DNA from: Vibrio chagasii
GTDB lineage: Bacteria > Pseudomonadota > Gammaproteobacteria > Enterobacterales > Vibrionaceae
DNA: 64,000 nt
Assembly: GCF_002954585.1 (NCBI RefSeq)
Contig: NZ_MSCI01000002.1
Coordinates: 474,089-538,088 of the forward strand
Reading direction: 5' to 3'
The notes beneath the pieces are model-generated. The model did not search any database. It worked only from the letters and a program-made list of their open reading frames with translations, and was not told the origin of the DNA. Position numbers and translations under genes: made by a program. Each line of letters starts with the position of its first letter. The stretch's first letter is position 1. Below, piece after piece: positions 29,538-39,321 of this stretch.

Positions 29538-30965
29538 ATGACGGTTAAAACTCGTTTTGCTCCTAGCCCAACTGGCTATCTTCACGTTGGTGGTGCACGT
29601 ACTGCACTTTACTCTTGGCTATTCGCTAAAAACCAAGGCGGTGAATTCGTTCTACGTATCGAAGACACAGACCTTGAGCGTAACTCTCAAGAAGCGGTTG
29701 ATGCAATTCTAGAAGGCATGCAATGGATGGGTATGGAATGGGACGAAGGTCCTTACTACCAATCTAAGCGTTTTGACCGTTACAACAAAATGGTTGATAA
29801 GCTTCTAGCTGAAGACAAAGCATACAAATGCTACGCGTCTAAAGAGCTGCTTGATGAAATTCGTGCAGAACAAGAAGCAAACAAAGAGATGGCTCGTTAC
29901 GATGCGAACCACCCTAAAATTATTGCAGCTAACGAAGCGGCACAAGAAGGCGATGCGTGCGTTATCCGTTTCCGCAACCCTAAAGAAGGCAGTGTAGTAT
30001 TTGATGACCAAATTCGTGGTCGTATTGAAATTTCTAACAGCCAACTTGATGACCTGATCATTCGTCGTACAGACGGTGCTCCTACTTACAACTTCGTAGT
30101 AGTAGTGGATGACTGGGACATGGGTATCACACACGTTGTTCGCGGTGAAGATCACATCAACAACACACCTCGTCAAATCAACATCTATGAAGCACTAGGC
30201 GCGCCAGTTCCAACGTTCGCTCACTGTGCAATGATCCTAGGTGATGACGGCGCGAAACTGTCTAAGCGTCACGGCGCTGTATCAGTAATGCAATACCGCG
30301 ATGAAGGTTACCTGCCAAACGCACTAAACAACTACCTAGTACGTTTAGGTTGGTCTCACGGTGACCAAGAGATCTTCTCTCAAGAAGAGATGATTAACCT
30401 ATTCAGCCTAGATGCAATCAGCAAGTCTGCGTCTGCATTCAACACTGAAAAGCTACTTTGGTTGAACAACCACTACATCAAGACTTCTGAGCCTGAGTAC
30501 GTTGCAAAGTACCTGCAATGGCACCTAGACGCGCAGAAGATCGATACAACAAACGGCCCAGCGATCACTGAAGTGATCAAGCTAGTAGGCGAGCGTTGTA
30601 ACACGCTTATCGAACTTGCTGAGCAGTCTCGTTACTTCTACGAAGATTTCTCTGAGTTTGAAGCGGGCGCAGCGAAGAAGCACCTACGTGGTGTAGCTAA
30701 AGGCCCACTAGAGCTTGCTCTTGCTAAGGTTGAAGCACTTGAAGAGTTCACAACGGCAAACATCAAAGACGGTGTGATTGCAGCAGTGTGTGAAGAGCTA
30801 GAGATCGGCATGGGTAAAATCGGTATGCCACTTCGCGTAGCAGTAACAGGCGGTGGTCAGTCTCCTTCTGTTGATGCTGTGATGGAGCTTGTTGGTAAAG
30901 AGCGCGTAATCGCTCGTATCAAGATGGCTCTTGAGTTCATCGCAGAGCGTGAAGCTAACGCTTAA
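29538..30965 (+). CDS. gltX: Glutamyl-tRNA synthetase
   Basis: Class I aminoacyl-tRNA synthetase, 475 aa. The HIGH-type motif is [18 protein letters not shown] at residues 9-26 and the KMSKS-type motif is KLSKRHG near residue 240. The Glu-specific catalytic region and an all-helical anticodon domain follow. It is a monocistronic gene with AAGG upstream. The 364 bases between copA and gltX hold the CueR promoter for the other strand and AT-rich sequence, with no gene that I can see. Confidence 0.97.
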   Translation: MTVKTRFAPSPTGYLHVGGARTALYSWLFAKNQGGEFVLRIEDTDLERNSQEAVDAILEGMQWMGMEWDEGPYYQSKRFDRYNKMVDKLLAEDKAYKCYASKELLDEIRAEQEANKEMARYDANHPKIIAANEAAQEGDACVIRFRNPKEGSVVFDDQIRGRIEISNSQLDDLIIRRTDGAPTYNFVVVVDDWDMGITHVVRGEDHINNTPRQINIYEALGAPVPTFAHCAMILGDDGAKLSKRHGAVSVMQYRDEGYLPNALNNYLVRLGWSHGDQEIFSQEEMINLFSLDAISKSASAFNTEKLLWLNNHYIKTSEPEYVAKYLQWHLDAQKIDTTNGPAITEVIKLVGERCNTLIELAEQSRYFYEDFSEFEAGAAKKHLRGVAKGPLELALAKVEALEEFTTANIKDGVIAAVCEELEIGMGKIGMPLRVAVTGGGQSPSVDAVMELVGKERVIARIKMALEFIAEREANA

Positions 30966-30985
30966 TTGAGCAGTTGTTAGATTTA

Positions 30986-31020
30986 AAAAAGGGTCAGTAA
31001 CTTGGTTACTGACCCTTTTT
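30986..31020. terminator. Bidirectional terminator between gltX and the APE operon
   Basis: A 16-bp perfect stem (AAAAAGGGTCAGTAAC/GTTACTGACCCTTTTT) with a 3-base loop. It carries A and T runs on both sides, so it can end both gltX and the convergent APE operon. Confidence 0.92.
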
Positions 31021-31054
31021 ATTTGTCTCAACTTTTATTGTTTAAATAACTTTG

Positions 31055-31519
31055 CTATAGCTGGTCGTCGGCAATCATTTGAGTTGCTTGCGCGGCTGAT
31101 TTCTTGTCGAACAAGATATCCATCATCGCTTTGATGCGTTCCATATCGTCACCAAACTTGGAAAAGTTACCGCTATTCGGCGCCTTAAACTCTACGTTAC
31201 CAACGCGCTGTTGATCTTGATAAGCCGAGATTTTTGCGTCTGCCACAAAGGTTCTGAAATCCCAGCTCCAACGAGATACGTAATCTAGCGTGACTTCTTC
31301 AGGCTTGTGTTCAGAGCCGTCTGCGACAACCTTACACTTTACTTGGTTGTTCAAACACCAGTCGAGCATCGAATCAAGAAACACAGTGCGTGTTTTGGTG
31401 TCTTCTACGATGGTGATGTTTTTAATGTTGTTTGCTTCTGGCAGTGCGTTTCCTGAATACTTAGGAGCACTACAACCTGCGAGTAAAGTGACAGCAGCAA
31501 CGGCTAACCAGTTTTTCAT
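31055..31519 (-). CDS. Small lipoprotein at the end of the APE operon
   Basis: 154 aa with a lipoprotein signal ending LLAGC (Cys16) and a soluble domain containing TKTRTVFLDSMLDWCLNNQVKCKVV and DYVSRWSWDFRTFVADAKI. It resembles the Sbal_3080-type lipoproteins of Shewanella and Vibrio as I remember them; I could not verify this. It starts 8 bases after apeR, so it is probably cotranscribed with the aryl polyene genes, although its role in them is not known. Confidence 0.75.
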   Translation of the reverse strand: MKNWLAVAAVTLLAGCSAPKYSGNALPEANNIKNITIVEDTKTRTVFLDSMLDWCLNNQVKCKVVADGSEHKPEEVTLDYVSRWSWDFRTFVADAKISAYQDQQRVGNVEFKAPNSGNFSKFGDDMERIKAMMDILFDKKSAAQATQMIADDQL

Positions 31520-31527
31520 TATCTATC

Positions 31528-32751
31528 CTAGATTTTCTTGAAGATGATAGAGGTGTTGATACCACCAAAGGCAAAGTTGTTGCTCATCAGATATTCGACA
31601 TCTAGTTCGCGACCTGAGCCCGTGATGTAGTCGAGCTTGCCGCACTGTTCATCGACATTCTCTAGGTTTAGGGTTGGGCTGAACCAACCGCTGTGCATCA
31701 TCTCAAGGCTTAACCATGCTTCAATCGCACCACATGCGCCAAGTGTATGACCAAAGTAGCTTTTCAATGAACTGATTGGCACTTCTCCAAAGATATTCGC
31801 TGTTGCATTACTCTCTGCAATGTCGCCTTTTTCAGTCGCAGTGCCATGAGCAGAAACATAACCAATCTTCTCTGCTGGAAGTTGTGCGTCTCTCAATGCT
31901 TTTTCCATACAGATTTGCATGGTTTCCATTTGAGGTTGGGTTACGTGGGCGGCATCGCAGTTGCTAGCGAAACCAATGATTTCGGCATAGATTTTTGCGC
32001 CGCGAGCAACTGCATGTTCGTACTCTTCAAGGATAAGGGTTCCAGCGCCCTCGCCGATAACTAAGCCATCACGCTCGCTGTCGTATGGGCTAGGAGATTT
32101 CTTGGGTGTGTCGTTTTTTAAACTGGTAGCGAAAAGGGTATCGAAAACAGCAGACTCAGTTGGGCATAGCTCTTCACCACCGCCAGCAACCATTACGGTT
32201 TGGTAACCATGCTTGATCGCTTCATAGGCGTAACCAATGGCTTGGCTCCCTGAAGTACAAGCGCTGCTAGTAGGGATCACACGGCCTCGTAGGCCGAAGA
32301 ACAGACCTACGTTTACCGCAGCTGTGTGTGGCATCATTTGAACATAAGTGGTTGCTGTGATTGATCGTGTCGACTTCTCGTTCAGCATCACTCCGAAAGC
32401 ACCAACCGCATCGGTACTGCCGGTTGAAGAGCCGTAAGCGATACCAGTCTCACCATTGGTCAATACATCGTGACCAATCAAGCCTGCTTGCTCCAATGCA
32501 TTCTCAGTAGCAACCGTTGCTAGGCGTGATACTCGACCCATGCCGCGTACTTGCTTGCGCTTGTAGTGTTTAGGCAGCTGGAAGTCATCAATAGGCGCTG
32601 CAAGCTTAGTGTTGAGACCATCATATTGCTCGAAGCTTGGCATATATTGAGTCGCATTTTCACAGGCCTTTAGTTTTGGCTCTATCTGTTGCCAGTCGTT
32701 ACCGAAAGCAGTGACACCAGACATTCCGGTTACAACAACGCGGCGGGTCAT
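31528..32751 (-). CDS. apeR: Beta-ketoacyl-ACP synthase ApeR
   Basis: 407-aa FabF-type condensing enzyme of aryl polyene synthesis. The complete Cys-His-His set is visible: SSACTSGSQAIGYAYEAI, YVSAHGTATEKGD and SYFGHTLGACGAIEA. In characterised APE systems there are two complete ketosynthases, ApeO and ApeR, and ApeR may act in priming or shorter chains. Its start overlaps the apeQ stop (ATGA), showing tight coupling. Confidence 0.9.
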   Translation of the reverse strand: MTRRVVVTGMSGVTAFGNDWQQIEPKLKACENATQYMPSFEQYDGLNTKLAAPIDDFQLPKHYKRKQVRGMGRVSRLATVATENALEQAGLIGHDVLTNGETGIAYGSSTGSTDAVGAFGVMLNEKSTRSITATTYVQMMPHTAAVNVGLFFGLRGRVIPTSSACTSGSQAIGYAYEAIKHGYQTVMVAGGGEELCPTESAVFDTLFATSLKNDTPKKSPSPYDSERDGLVIGEGAGTLILEEYEHAVARGAKIYAEIIGFASNCDAAHVTQPQMETMQICMEKALRDAQLPAEKIGYVSAHGTATEKGDIAESNATANIFGEVPISSLKSYFGHTLGACGAIEAWLSLEMMHSGWFSPTLNLENVDEQCGKLDYITGSGRELDVEYLMSNNFAFGGINTSIIFKKI

Positions 32752-33473
32752 ACTAAGCCTCCATTTACTGAAATCACTTGGCGAGTTACGTAGCCTGCAA
32801 TATCAGACATTAGGTAGCTGACTAGACCGGCCACTTCTTCTGGCTCACCCATTCGGCGCAGTGGTACTTGAGGAAGAGCATGATCTTTCACGTGCTCGTC
32901 AACCATACCAGTGTCAATTAAGCCCGGAGCGACACAGTTTACGGTGATCTTGCGTTTTGCTAGCTCTAGAGCAAGAGATTTAGTCGCGCCAATCACACCC
33001 GCTTTTGCCGCCGCATAGTTAGTTTGACCACGGTTACCCATAATGCCTGATACAGACGCTAGCGTGACGATACGGCCACCTTTACGCTTTTGCACCATAG
33101 GCATGACACAAGGGTGAAGTACGTTGTAGAAGCTGTCTAGGTTGGTATGGATCACGCCATCCCACTCTTCTTCTGTCATAGCAGGGAATGCCGTGTCGCG
33201 AGTAATGCCTGCGTTGTTTACTACGCCGTAGTAAGCGCCATGTTGAGCAATATCAGACTCTAGCTTTTCACGACATTCGCTGCGGTTACTGATATCAAAT
33301 TGGATAAGACGTCCAGCGCCACCTTGCTCGGTGATCGATTGTAGAGTCTCTTCAGCACCTTGCTTGTCACCCATGTAATGAACGGCGATTTCAAATCCGT
33401 CTTTCGCGAGTTGAATAGCGATCGCTTTACCAATGCCTTTGCTGGCACCAGTGACTAAAACCTGACGGGTCAT
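32748..33473 (-). CDS. apeQ: 3-ketoacyl-ACP reductase ApeQ
   Basis: 241-aa SDR of the FabG type. It has the cofactor motif TGASKGIGKA at residues 8-17, the NNAG motif, and the catalytic Ser/Tyr/Lys in ASVSGIMGNRGQTNYAAAKAG. In APE synthesis it reduces each 3-keto intermediate before dehydration. It overlaps both neighbouring genes by 4 bases. Confidence 0.93.
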   Translation of the reverse strand: MTRQVLVTGASKGIGKAIAIQLAKDGFEIAVHYMGDKQGAEETLQSITEQGGAGRLIQFDISNRSECREKLESDIAQHGAYYGVVNNAGITRDTAFPAMTEEEWDGVIHTNLDSFYNVLHPCVMPMVQKRKGGRIVTLASVSGIMGNRGQTNYAAAKAGVIGATKSLALELAKRKITVNCVAPGLIDTGMVDEHVKDHALPQVPLRRMGEPEEVAGLVSYLMSDIAGYVTRQVISVNGGLV

Positions 33474-33934
33474 GATGGGCTCCTAGTTTTCATTTCTTGT
33501 AATTTTTGTTCGGTTGGCACGTAAACATTGAGTTGGCATTGAGCTACCAACTCGCCTTGGTCTTCGACTCTTGCGGTAAATACAGCCATACCACTGTCTT
33601 CCATAAGCTGTTCGGCGTAGATATCAAGGGTCTGACCTTGAGTAAACCCATCACACAGTGATTTATAGCGACGAGAACCAAGCAGGAAACCAATAGGGGG
33701 AGTGGTGCCGTTTTTCAGCGCGTGGTATCCAGACCACGCCGCTACAGACTGCGCCATAAACTCGATGCCAACATAAGCTGGGACGGTTTGAGATTCGGCA
33801 TTAAAGAACAGATTATGGTCACCAATATCGACCTGACAGTGGATCGACAACGCCTCTACGCTGATAGCACGATCGATTAATATCATCGGATCATCGTGAG
33901 GGAGAAGTTGGTCTACAGAAGGGATATCAGTCAT
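33470..33934 (-). CDS. apeP: 3-hydroxyacyl-ACP dehydratase ApeP
   Basis: 154-aa hotdog-fold protein related to FabA/FabZ-like dehydratases. The early DQLLPHDDPMILIDRAI segment contains the catalytic-type His, and AYVGIEFMAQSVAAWSGYHAL is the central helix. It is one of two dehydratases in the cluster, with ApeI, which create the conjugated double bonds. It overlaps apeO by 8 bases. Confidence 0.87.
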   Translation of the reverse strand: MTDIPSVDQLLPHDDPMILIDRAISVEALSIHCQVDIGDHNLFFNAESQTVPAYVGIEFMAQSVAAWSGYHALKNGTTPPIGFLLGSRRYKSLCDGFTQGQTLDIYAEQLMEDSGMAVFTARVEDQGELVAQCQLNVYVPTEQKLQEMKTRSPS

Positions 33935-35126
33935 TTACTACACCAAAAATCAGGCTAATATTGTTACCACCAAAAGCAAACGAGTTGCTTAAGATATTCT
34001 TTACTTTAAGTTTCTGGGAACAGTTTACCAAATCAACTTCAATATCTTCAGCTTTATCCTGACATTTTTGTAAGGGAAGCGGTAAGTCATATTTCAAAAT
34101 ATGCCAAGCAATTGCAGCCTCAATCGCACTTGCTGCGCCTAGTGTATGCCCGGTCAACGGCTTGGTAGAACTTACGGGAACCTTGTTTGCAAAAATACGA
34201 TGGATGGCTTTGCTTTCCATCGAGTCATTGAGTGGCGTTGCTGTACCATGCGCATTGATGTAACCGATGTCTTCTTCGGTTAACTGTGCAGAATATAAAG
34301 CTTTTTTCATCGCTTGTTCAGCTCCACTTCCTTCAGGATGAGGCGCTGAAATATGGTGTGCATCAGAGCTATCACCACAGCCTAACAAGGCAATTTGAGG
34401 TGTGTTTTGAGTAGAGTGAACACGCTTGTTTTTGGTTTTACTGAGCAACATAAATGCAGCTGCTTCACCAATATTGATGCCATCTCGAGATGCGCTAAAT
34501 GGCTTACAATGTTTGGTTGAAAGGGCTTCAAGACCATGGAAGCCATTGAGTGTCAGCTTACATAAGGTATCCACACCACCTACTAATACGGCATCAGCCA
34601 TGCCTGAATCTAACAAGCGCTGGGCGGTCAGAAACACGCGGCCGCTGGATGAGCAAGCCGTAGAGATGACGTAGTTTGGCCCCGTTAACGCGCAGTATTG
34701 GCTAACGAACTCAGAAGTGTCCCCAAGCTCTTGTTTTGAGTAATGGTAATCTTCTGGAAACTCACCGTTTGTCAGTTTTTGTTTGAATGCCGCTTCACCA
34801 TCGGAGATACCAGAGGTACTGGTGCCTATAACAACAGCAATGCGGTCTGCGCCAAATTGTGCCTTGGCAAGTTCAATAGAATCTTTGATTTGGTTGAGAG
34901 CTGATAACGCCAGTTGGTTGTTGCGAGTGGCATACTTCACGAGAGTGGATGGAACCTCTGGTAGCGCACCTGCGATTTTGCCAACGACAGTGTGTTTGCC
35001 GTCGTTCAGCATATCACTGACTTCAACCATGTTCGGTTCACGTTCGCCTTTTAGGCAGCCATGAATGTCAGTAATACTGGAGCCTAGCGCTGAGTGGAAA
35101 CCACAGTCTTGGATATAAATAGGCAT
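33927..35126 (-). CDS. apeO: Beta-ketoacyl-ACP synthase ApeO
   Basis: 399-aa complete condensing enzyme with active-site Cys in ISTACSSSGRVFLTAQRLL and the two His in INAHGTATPLNDSMES and PLTGHTLGAASAIEA. Characterised APE systems pair ApeO with the chain-length-factor-like ApeC for iterative elongation; that pairing is inferred here from the presence of both. It lies 5 bases after apeN. Confidence 0.9.
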   Translation of the reverse strand: MPIYIQDCGFHSALGSSITDIHGCLKGEREPNMVEVSDMLNDGKHTVVGKIAGALPEVPSTLVKYATRNNQLALSALNQIKDSIELAKAQFGADRIAVVIGTSTSGISDGEAAFKQKLTNGEFPEDYHYSKQELGDTSEFVSQYCALTGPNYVISTACSSSGRVFLTAQRLLDSGMADAVLVGGVDTLCKLTLNGFHGLEALSTKHCKPFSASRDGINIGEAAAFMLLSKTKNKRVHSTQNTPQIALLGCGDSSDAHHISAPHPEGSGAEQAMKKALYSAQLTEEDIGYINAHGTATPLNDSMESKAIHRIFANKVPVSSTKPLTGHTLGAASAIEAAIAWHILKYDLPLPLQKCQDKAEDIEVDLVNCSQKLKVKNILSNSFAFGGNNISLIFGVVND

Positions 35127-35131
35127 AGTGT

Positions 35132-35755
35132 TTAGCTCTTACTTGGGTTATCGACAATCGTTGAATTCAACGTTTGTATAGTAATGGTGTAGCCTTGGGG
35201 CAAATGTTTGAAAACAATGTTGCCTGCCGTTTTGTGTCTATTCGGTTCGGCTTGGTATTCAATTCGTATGATTGCCTGCTTTTTGTCATCAAACACAGTG
35301 CGGCTGTTATCTGTATCGACCAAATGCCAGCCTATACCTTGTAGCGGTTGTGCCCATGCTTCTGCAGGCCACAAGGTGAGCATCAAATTAAACAGTACCT
35401 GTTCGGGCTGAGGAAGGGTAGCACCGAGGCCAGATAGTACTTGTGTTTCAATGGCTTGGTTTTGATACTGCAGCGATAAGATGCGTGTACCCCAAGAAGA
35501 GAAGCCAGCTAAAACGACCTTATCGGCCGTAACTTCAACTTGAACCGGTAACTGCTGGGTATCCTCTTGCCAGGTTGCGCTAATCAATTGACTTGCTGTT
35601 AATGAGTACCCAAGTTCTTCGGGTAGAGGCAAGGCGAGCTCTGTGTCTTTATTGATAGTGACGCTCGCACCTGTCGGTTGTTGAGAAACCAGTGAACAGG
35701 CATTGAGTAGGATGCTAAATATGACAGCGAATGCTATCTTGATCGTCTTGTTCAT
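35132..35755 (-). CDS. apeN: DUF3261 lipoprotein ApeN
   Basis: 207 aa with a lipoprotein signal ending in LLNAC (Cys20) and a body of the DUF3261 type (LILTLWPAEAW-like segment at about 128-138, QAIIRIEYQAEP). Members of this family are found almost only in aryl polyene clusters and are thought to help transfer the product to the outer membrane. It overlaps apeM by 4 bases. Confidence 0.85.
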   Translation of the reverse strand: MNKTIKIAFAVIFSILLNACSLVSQQPTGASVTINKDTELALPLPEELGYSLTASQLISATWQEDTQQLPVQVEVTADKVVLAGFSSWGTRILSLQYQNQAIETQVLSGLGATLPQPEQVLFNLMLTLWPAEAWAQPLQGIGWHLVDTDNSRTVFDDKKQAIIRIEYQAEPNRHKTAGNIVFKHLPQGYTITIQTLNSTIVDNPSKS

Positions 35756-38124
35756 CTAAATGCCTCACGCGGTTTGTTCTTTTCTGTGGCTTGCTCATTG
35801 TTGATGGCGAGTGGGGAAAGCAGCCACGCCACAAAAATTCCGGTTAACACGGTAATCCCGAAGCTGTGAATGGCATGAGTCTGACTCAGTGACAGTAAGC
35901 CGAATGACAGCAGTGTCGTGAGGCCAGACAAAGTGATCGCTAATAGGGTGCTTAGCGACTTCTTCTGCTCCGCAAAGAACAGGGTGTAGTCGATACCGAT
36001 CCCTAAAATCAAAATCAAACCAAGCAGATTAAATAGGTTCAATGTTGAGCCTAAAACGCCGGTCACCGCTAACCCCGCTACACCTGCAATAAGAGATGGT
36101 AGAAGCATTAATAGGCTTTGTTTAACGCCATATCGCCAACCTAGCACCATGCCAATAGCAGCGAGGGCAATCAATAACAGCTCGGTAATTTTGACGCGGT
36201 ACTCAGCAAAAAGAGAGGAGATTTCATCTGCTTTATTGAGGTATTTCACACCTTGCTGCTGAGCAAAGTCGGACTCTAACCACTGTGAGAACAGCTCAGT
36301 GTTAGTGACGTCTTTGATCATGATAACTGACGCTGCTTGGTTATTGATTGGTTTTAACCAAAGTGGGCGAATAGGCTCTGATACAGGCGACGATAGAAAC
36401 TCATCGAGAGTGATCGGACTGTATTTAGGAAGCTCTGGGAAGCTCGGCCAGCCAAGCGTAGTTTGTAGTGTGGCGCTTTGACTATCATAAAGTTGCTTAA
36501 CCAGCTGATAGTTATAGTGTTGTTCTTGCTCGCTTGGCAGGTGTTGATTGACGCTGCGATAGCCTGAGATAACTTGCTGAGCGACTAAGTTATCAAGATT
36601 CGAACTGATCAATGCTAACTTATTGAGCAGCGCTTGGTTACTTTCGGCAGTAACTAGCAGCATGTTCTGAGCACTACCTAAACCAGATATCTCAGAGATA
36701 GCTTGCTCCTGGTGTTTTAGCTCGTCAGGCATTGCTTGAAGCTGCCTGATATCGTCGTCGTAGCGAACCTGCGTGATTGACGCCAAACTTAAGACGGTCA
36801 CTATCAATGGCAAGCCGATTTTAAATTTGGGATGGCTCCACAAGTTTAACCATGTGTGCCAAAGGGTAGCCAAAGGAAGCGCTCGCTCTTGGCTCGGTTT
36901 AGAGGCCAACACGGGGTACCAACACACCACGCTAGCGTAGGCGGCGATAAGTCCGATAGACGAGAATAGCGCAAGTTGCTGTAGGCCAGGGAAGGGCGCA
37001 ACCAGAAGCCCGAGATATCCGATTAAGCTAGTGATTAAACCTAGGGTGATGGCAACTAAGATGTGCTTTAGCCCTTTATCACTCTGCCATCGGCTTCCTG
37101 CGGCCAAACGGTCAGTGAGGTAATGGAACGAGTAATCAATGGATACGCCAATCAAGCTCGCACCAAACACTAAGCTGAACAGGTGGACCTTGCCAAAGAT
37201 AGCGACGGTGCTCGCCAGTGCGACCAATAACCCCGTGCTAATTGAGAGTAAAGACAGGGCAAGCGGGAGTGCGCTACGAAACGTTAACCACACTAATAGA
37301 ATGACGCCTGCCAAGGAGCCTAAGCCAATAGTGCTGATTTCAGACTTCGCACTTTGGGTGCCGTAATTTGCGTAGAAAACCACGCCAGTGTGCTGAACTT
37401 TAACGTCAAACTGCTTCTCGATTTTCCGCTCTAAAGCATCTAGCGCGGGTAGTTGTTCCTGAATTGTCAGGCTATAAGGAGAGCCCGCCAGCGTTGCGGT
37501 AACGAGAATATGTGATTGTTCTTGAGATTGAGCGGTGAGGTAGCCATCTTTGAGCCCAAAGTTACTCGAGCGGGTGCCAACCTCACTTATATAGTCACGA
37601 AATAACAGGAATGGGTCTAAGGTTAGCTCGGTCGCTGTCACGCCTGAAAAAGGGTTGTACAAGGATTGAATCACATACTGAGCTCGTGACTCAGGTGCGT
37701 GCGTCAGAGTCTCTTTTTGTTGCTCTGTTAGTAGCTGAGCCCGATGACGGAAGTAGAAGTCACTCCATTGGCTTTGTGTGCTTGAGTTAATTTTACCTTG
37801 CACGTGTTTGAAGAGTACTGATCCACCTGAAAACGAGTCGTGATTGAGTGCTTTTTCAAAGGCTTTGGTTGCTGCGATGGTGTTCTTGATGTCTGATCCA
37901 CTTAAGATGAATACGACTTCTTCACTCATCGAGTTGGAAATTTGCTGGAAAGCTTGTTCAACCATAGGATCTTGCTGATTTTCAGGCAGCAATTTCATGA
38001 TGTTGTTTTCGATAGGCACTGAAGAAGAAAAAGCGAACTGTTTAATCAACAGTCCGCTGAATAGTGCCACAATCACTAGCCAGACAAGGGCGAGTTTAGA
38101 GCTGAAATTGTTGCGCTTCGGCAT
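35752..38124 (-). CDS. apeM: MMPL/RND-family exporter ApeM
   Basis: 790-aa inner-membrane protein with two repeats, each with one helix, a large periplasmic loop and five clustered helices (12 in all). Typical MMPL segments are GVSIDYSFHYLTDRL (first repeat) and GLILILGIGIDYTLFFAEQKK (second repeat). Both contain the Asp-Tyr pair used in proton coupling. It probably moves the lipid-linked polyene out of the inner membrane, working with the LolA-like ApeL. Confidence 0.92.
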   Translation of the reverse strand: MPKRNNFSSKLALVWLVIVALFSGLLIKQFAFSSSVPIENNIMKLLPENQQDPMVEQAFQQISNSMSEEVVFILSGSDIKNTIAATKAFEKALNHDSFSGGSVLFKHVQGKINSSTQSQWSDFYFRHRAQLLTEQQKETLTHAPESRAQYVIQSLYNPFSGVTATELTLDPFLLFRDYISEVGTRSSNFGLKDGYLTAQSQEQSHILVTATLAGSPYSLTIQEQLPALDALERKIEKQFDVKVQHTGVVFYANYGTQSAKSEISTIGLGSLAGVILLVWLTFRSALPLALSLLSISTGLLVALASTVAIFGKVHLFSLVFGASLIGVSIDYSFHYLTDRLAAGSRWQSDKGLKHILVAITLGLITSLIGYLGLLVAPFPGLQQLALFSSIGLIAAYASVVCWYPVLASKPSQERALPLATLWHTWLNLWSHPKFKIGLPLIVTVLSLASITQVRYDDDIRQLQAMPDELKHQEQAISEISGLGSAQNMLLVTAESNQALLNKLALISSNLDNLVAQQVISGYRSVNQHLPSEQEQHYNYQLVKQLYDSQSATLQTTLGWPSFPELPKYSPITLDEFLSSPVSEPIRPLWLKPINNQAASVIMIKDVTNTELFSQWLESDFAQQQGVKYLNKADEISSLFAEYRVKITELLLIALAAIGMVLGWRYGVKQSLLMLLPSLIAGVAGLAVTGVLGSTLNLFNLLGLILILGIGIDYTLFFAEQKKSLSTLLAITLSGLTTLLSFGLLSLSQTHAIHSFGITVLTGIFVAWLLSPLAINNEQATEKNKPREAFR

Positions 38125-38776
38125 CTGACAATACTTCCGGTTGATGGCTTAGCTGACTGAATTCGATCGCCGTGCTATCTCCGCGAATCTCTTTTAACTC
38201 AATACGCTCAATATCACTGTTACCTTGCAGCGTGATAGCCTCAAATACTGCATTCATTGGTGCGCTTTTGGGCTTAAGAGTCAGTTTCCAAAATGCTGTG
38301 TTTTGGTCTGAGCTTTGCGCCGTTGTAGGCTGGAACGTCAGTGAGAATTGGTCTTGAAGTTTTTGTGTATCACCGTGGAACACCGATAGGAAAATATGGC
38401 TGAAATAAAACGCCATTGGGTTTTCTTTATCAGTGATGAGCTTTGCGGGCTGGTCGGCAAACCTTTGGCTCAACTTGTTGTCGGTGAGCACTAAGTTCAC
38501 CGGAAACGGTGTAGTTTGTGTCCAGAGTAGGCCATTTGATTTGTCTAATAGGAATGTACCTTGCGACGTCAGAGGCTGGGCGAACATCTCCATATTGCGC
38601 GTTTGAGTAAACTCGCCACGAACAATGCTATTTTGGCTGAGTACCGTCTGCAGCTCTGAGATAGAACCGACAGCAGCAGTGTTCTCTTTGGCGCTTACAA
38701 GGCCACTCGTCATTATCGCAGTAAGCCCAAGTAGCACGATGTTGATGTATTTGCGGTTGCGCTTAAACAGATTCAT
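38096..38776 (-). CDS. apeL: LolA-like periplasmic carrier ApeL
   Basis: 226 aa with a signal peptide (IVLLGLTAIMTSGLVSA) and a LolA-type domain (SIVRGEFTQTRNMEMFAQPLTSQGTFLLDKSNGLLWTQ as separate recognisable parts; GxFxQxR pattern and WxQxxPF). It probably ferries the APE lipid across the periplasm. It overlaps apeM by 29 bases and apeK by 14, so translation is strongly coupled. Confidence 0.88.
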   Translation of the reverse strand: MNLFKRNRKYINIVLLGLTAIMTSGLVSAKENTAAVGSISELQTVLSQNSIVRGEFTQTRNMEMFAQPLTSQGTFLLDKSNGLLWTQTTPFPVNLVLTDNKLSQRFADQPAKLITDKENPMAFYFSHIFLSVFHGDTQKLQDQFSLTFQPTTAQSSDQNTAFWKLTLKPKSAPMNAVFEAITLQGNSDIERIELKEIRGDSTAIEFSQLSHQPEVLSDAEAQQFQL

Positions 38777-39266
38777 GATTCACCTGCTGTGAGCTAGAAG
38801 CTTGAGATTGATGTTCAGCTGTGAGAGGTAAGCAGCCATACTGGTGCCAGTGTTCTACCTTGTCAGTAAACACTTTCGGTGAAGCGAAACACATCTCTTG
38901 CTCTTCAATGGTTACCGCAACCTGCATGGTGTGAGCGCGTGTCATGCGAGCACCGGTTAGGACATCATGAATTTCATAATCAACGCGCAGGCGGTTTTCC
39001 CACTCGGTGAGCTTCGCCGTGACCTTAATCTTGTGATTAAACGGTATCGCTTTGATGTATTTTACGCGGGTATCGATGATAGGCCACATGAAGCCTGAAT
39101 CCTTCATCTCATGGTAGTTGTACTCAATCTTATCCATCATGATGCGTCTTACTTCTTCAAAAAATCGGAAGTAGTTGCCGTGATAGATCACGCCCATCGG
39201 GTCGGCATCTTGGAATGAGGTAACAAGTGTCACCTCAGATTGTAATGGATGAAGGATTTCAGACAT
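38763..39266 (-). CDS. apeK: Acyl-CoA/ACP thioesterase-like ApeK
   Basis: 167-aa hotdog thioesterase of the 4HBT/YbgC type. The DADPMGVIYHGNYFRFFEE segment (residues about 20-40) contains the catalytic Asp and the conserved HxNYxxFFE. It may release or proofread acyl-ACP intermediates; in studied APE systems it is not strictly needed for chain assembly. It lies 55 bases downstream of the ammonia-lyase gene. Confidence 0.88.
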   Translation of the reverse strand: MSEILHPLQSEVTLVTSFQDADPMGVIYHGNYFRFFEEVRRIMMDKIEYNYHEMKDSGFMWPIIDTRVKYIKAIPFNHKIKVTAKLTEWENRLRVDYEIHDVLTGARMTRAHTMQVAVTIEEQEMCFASPKVFTDKVEHWHQYGCLPLTAEHQSQASSSQQVNHESV

Positions 39267-39321
39267 AAATCGCTCTCAACAATATTGCGTAAAGGGTTGG
39301 CTACTTTATGAGGTCATGACT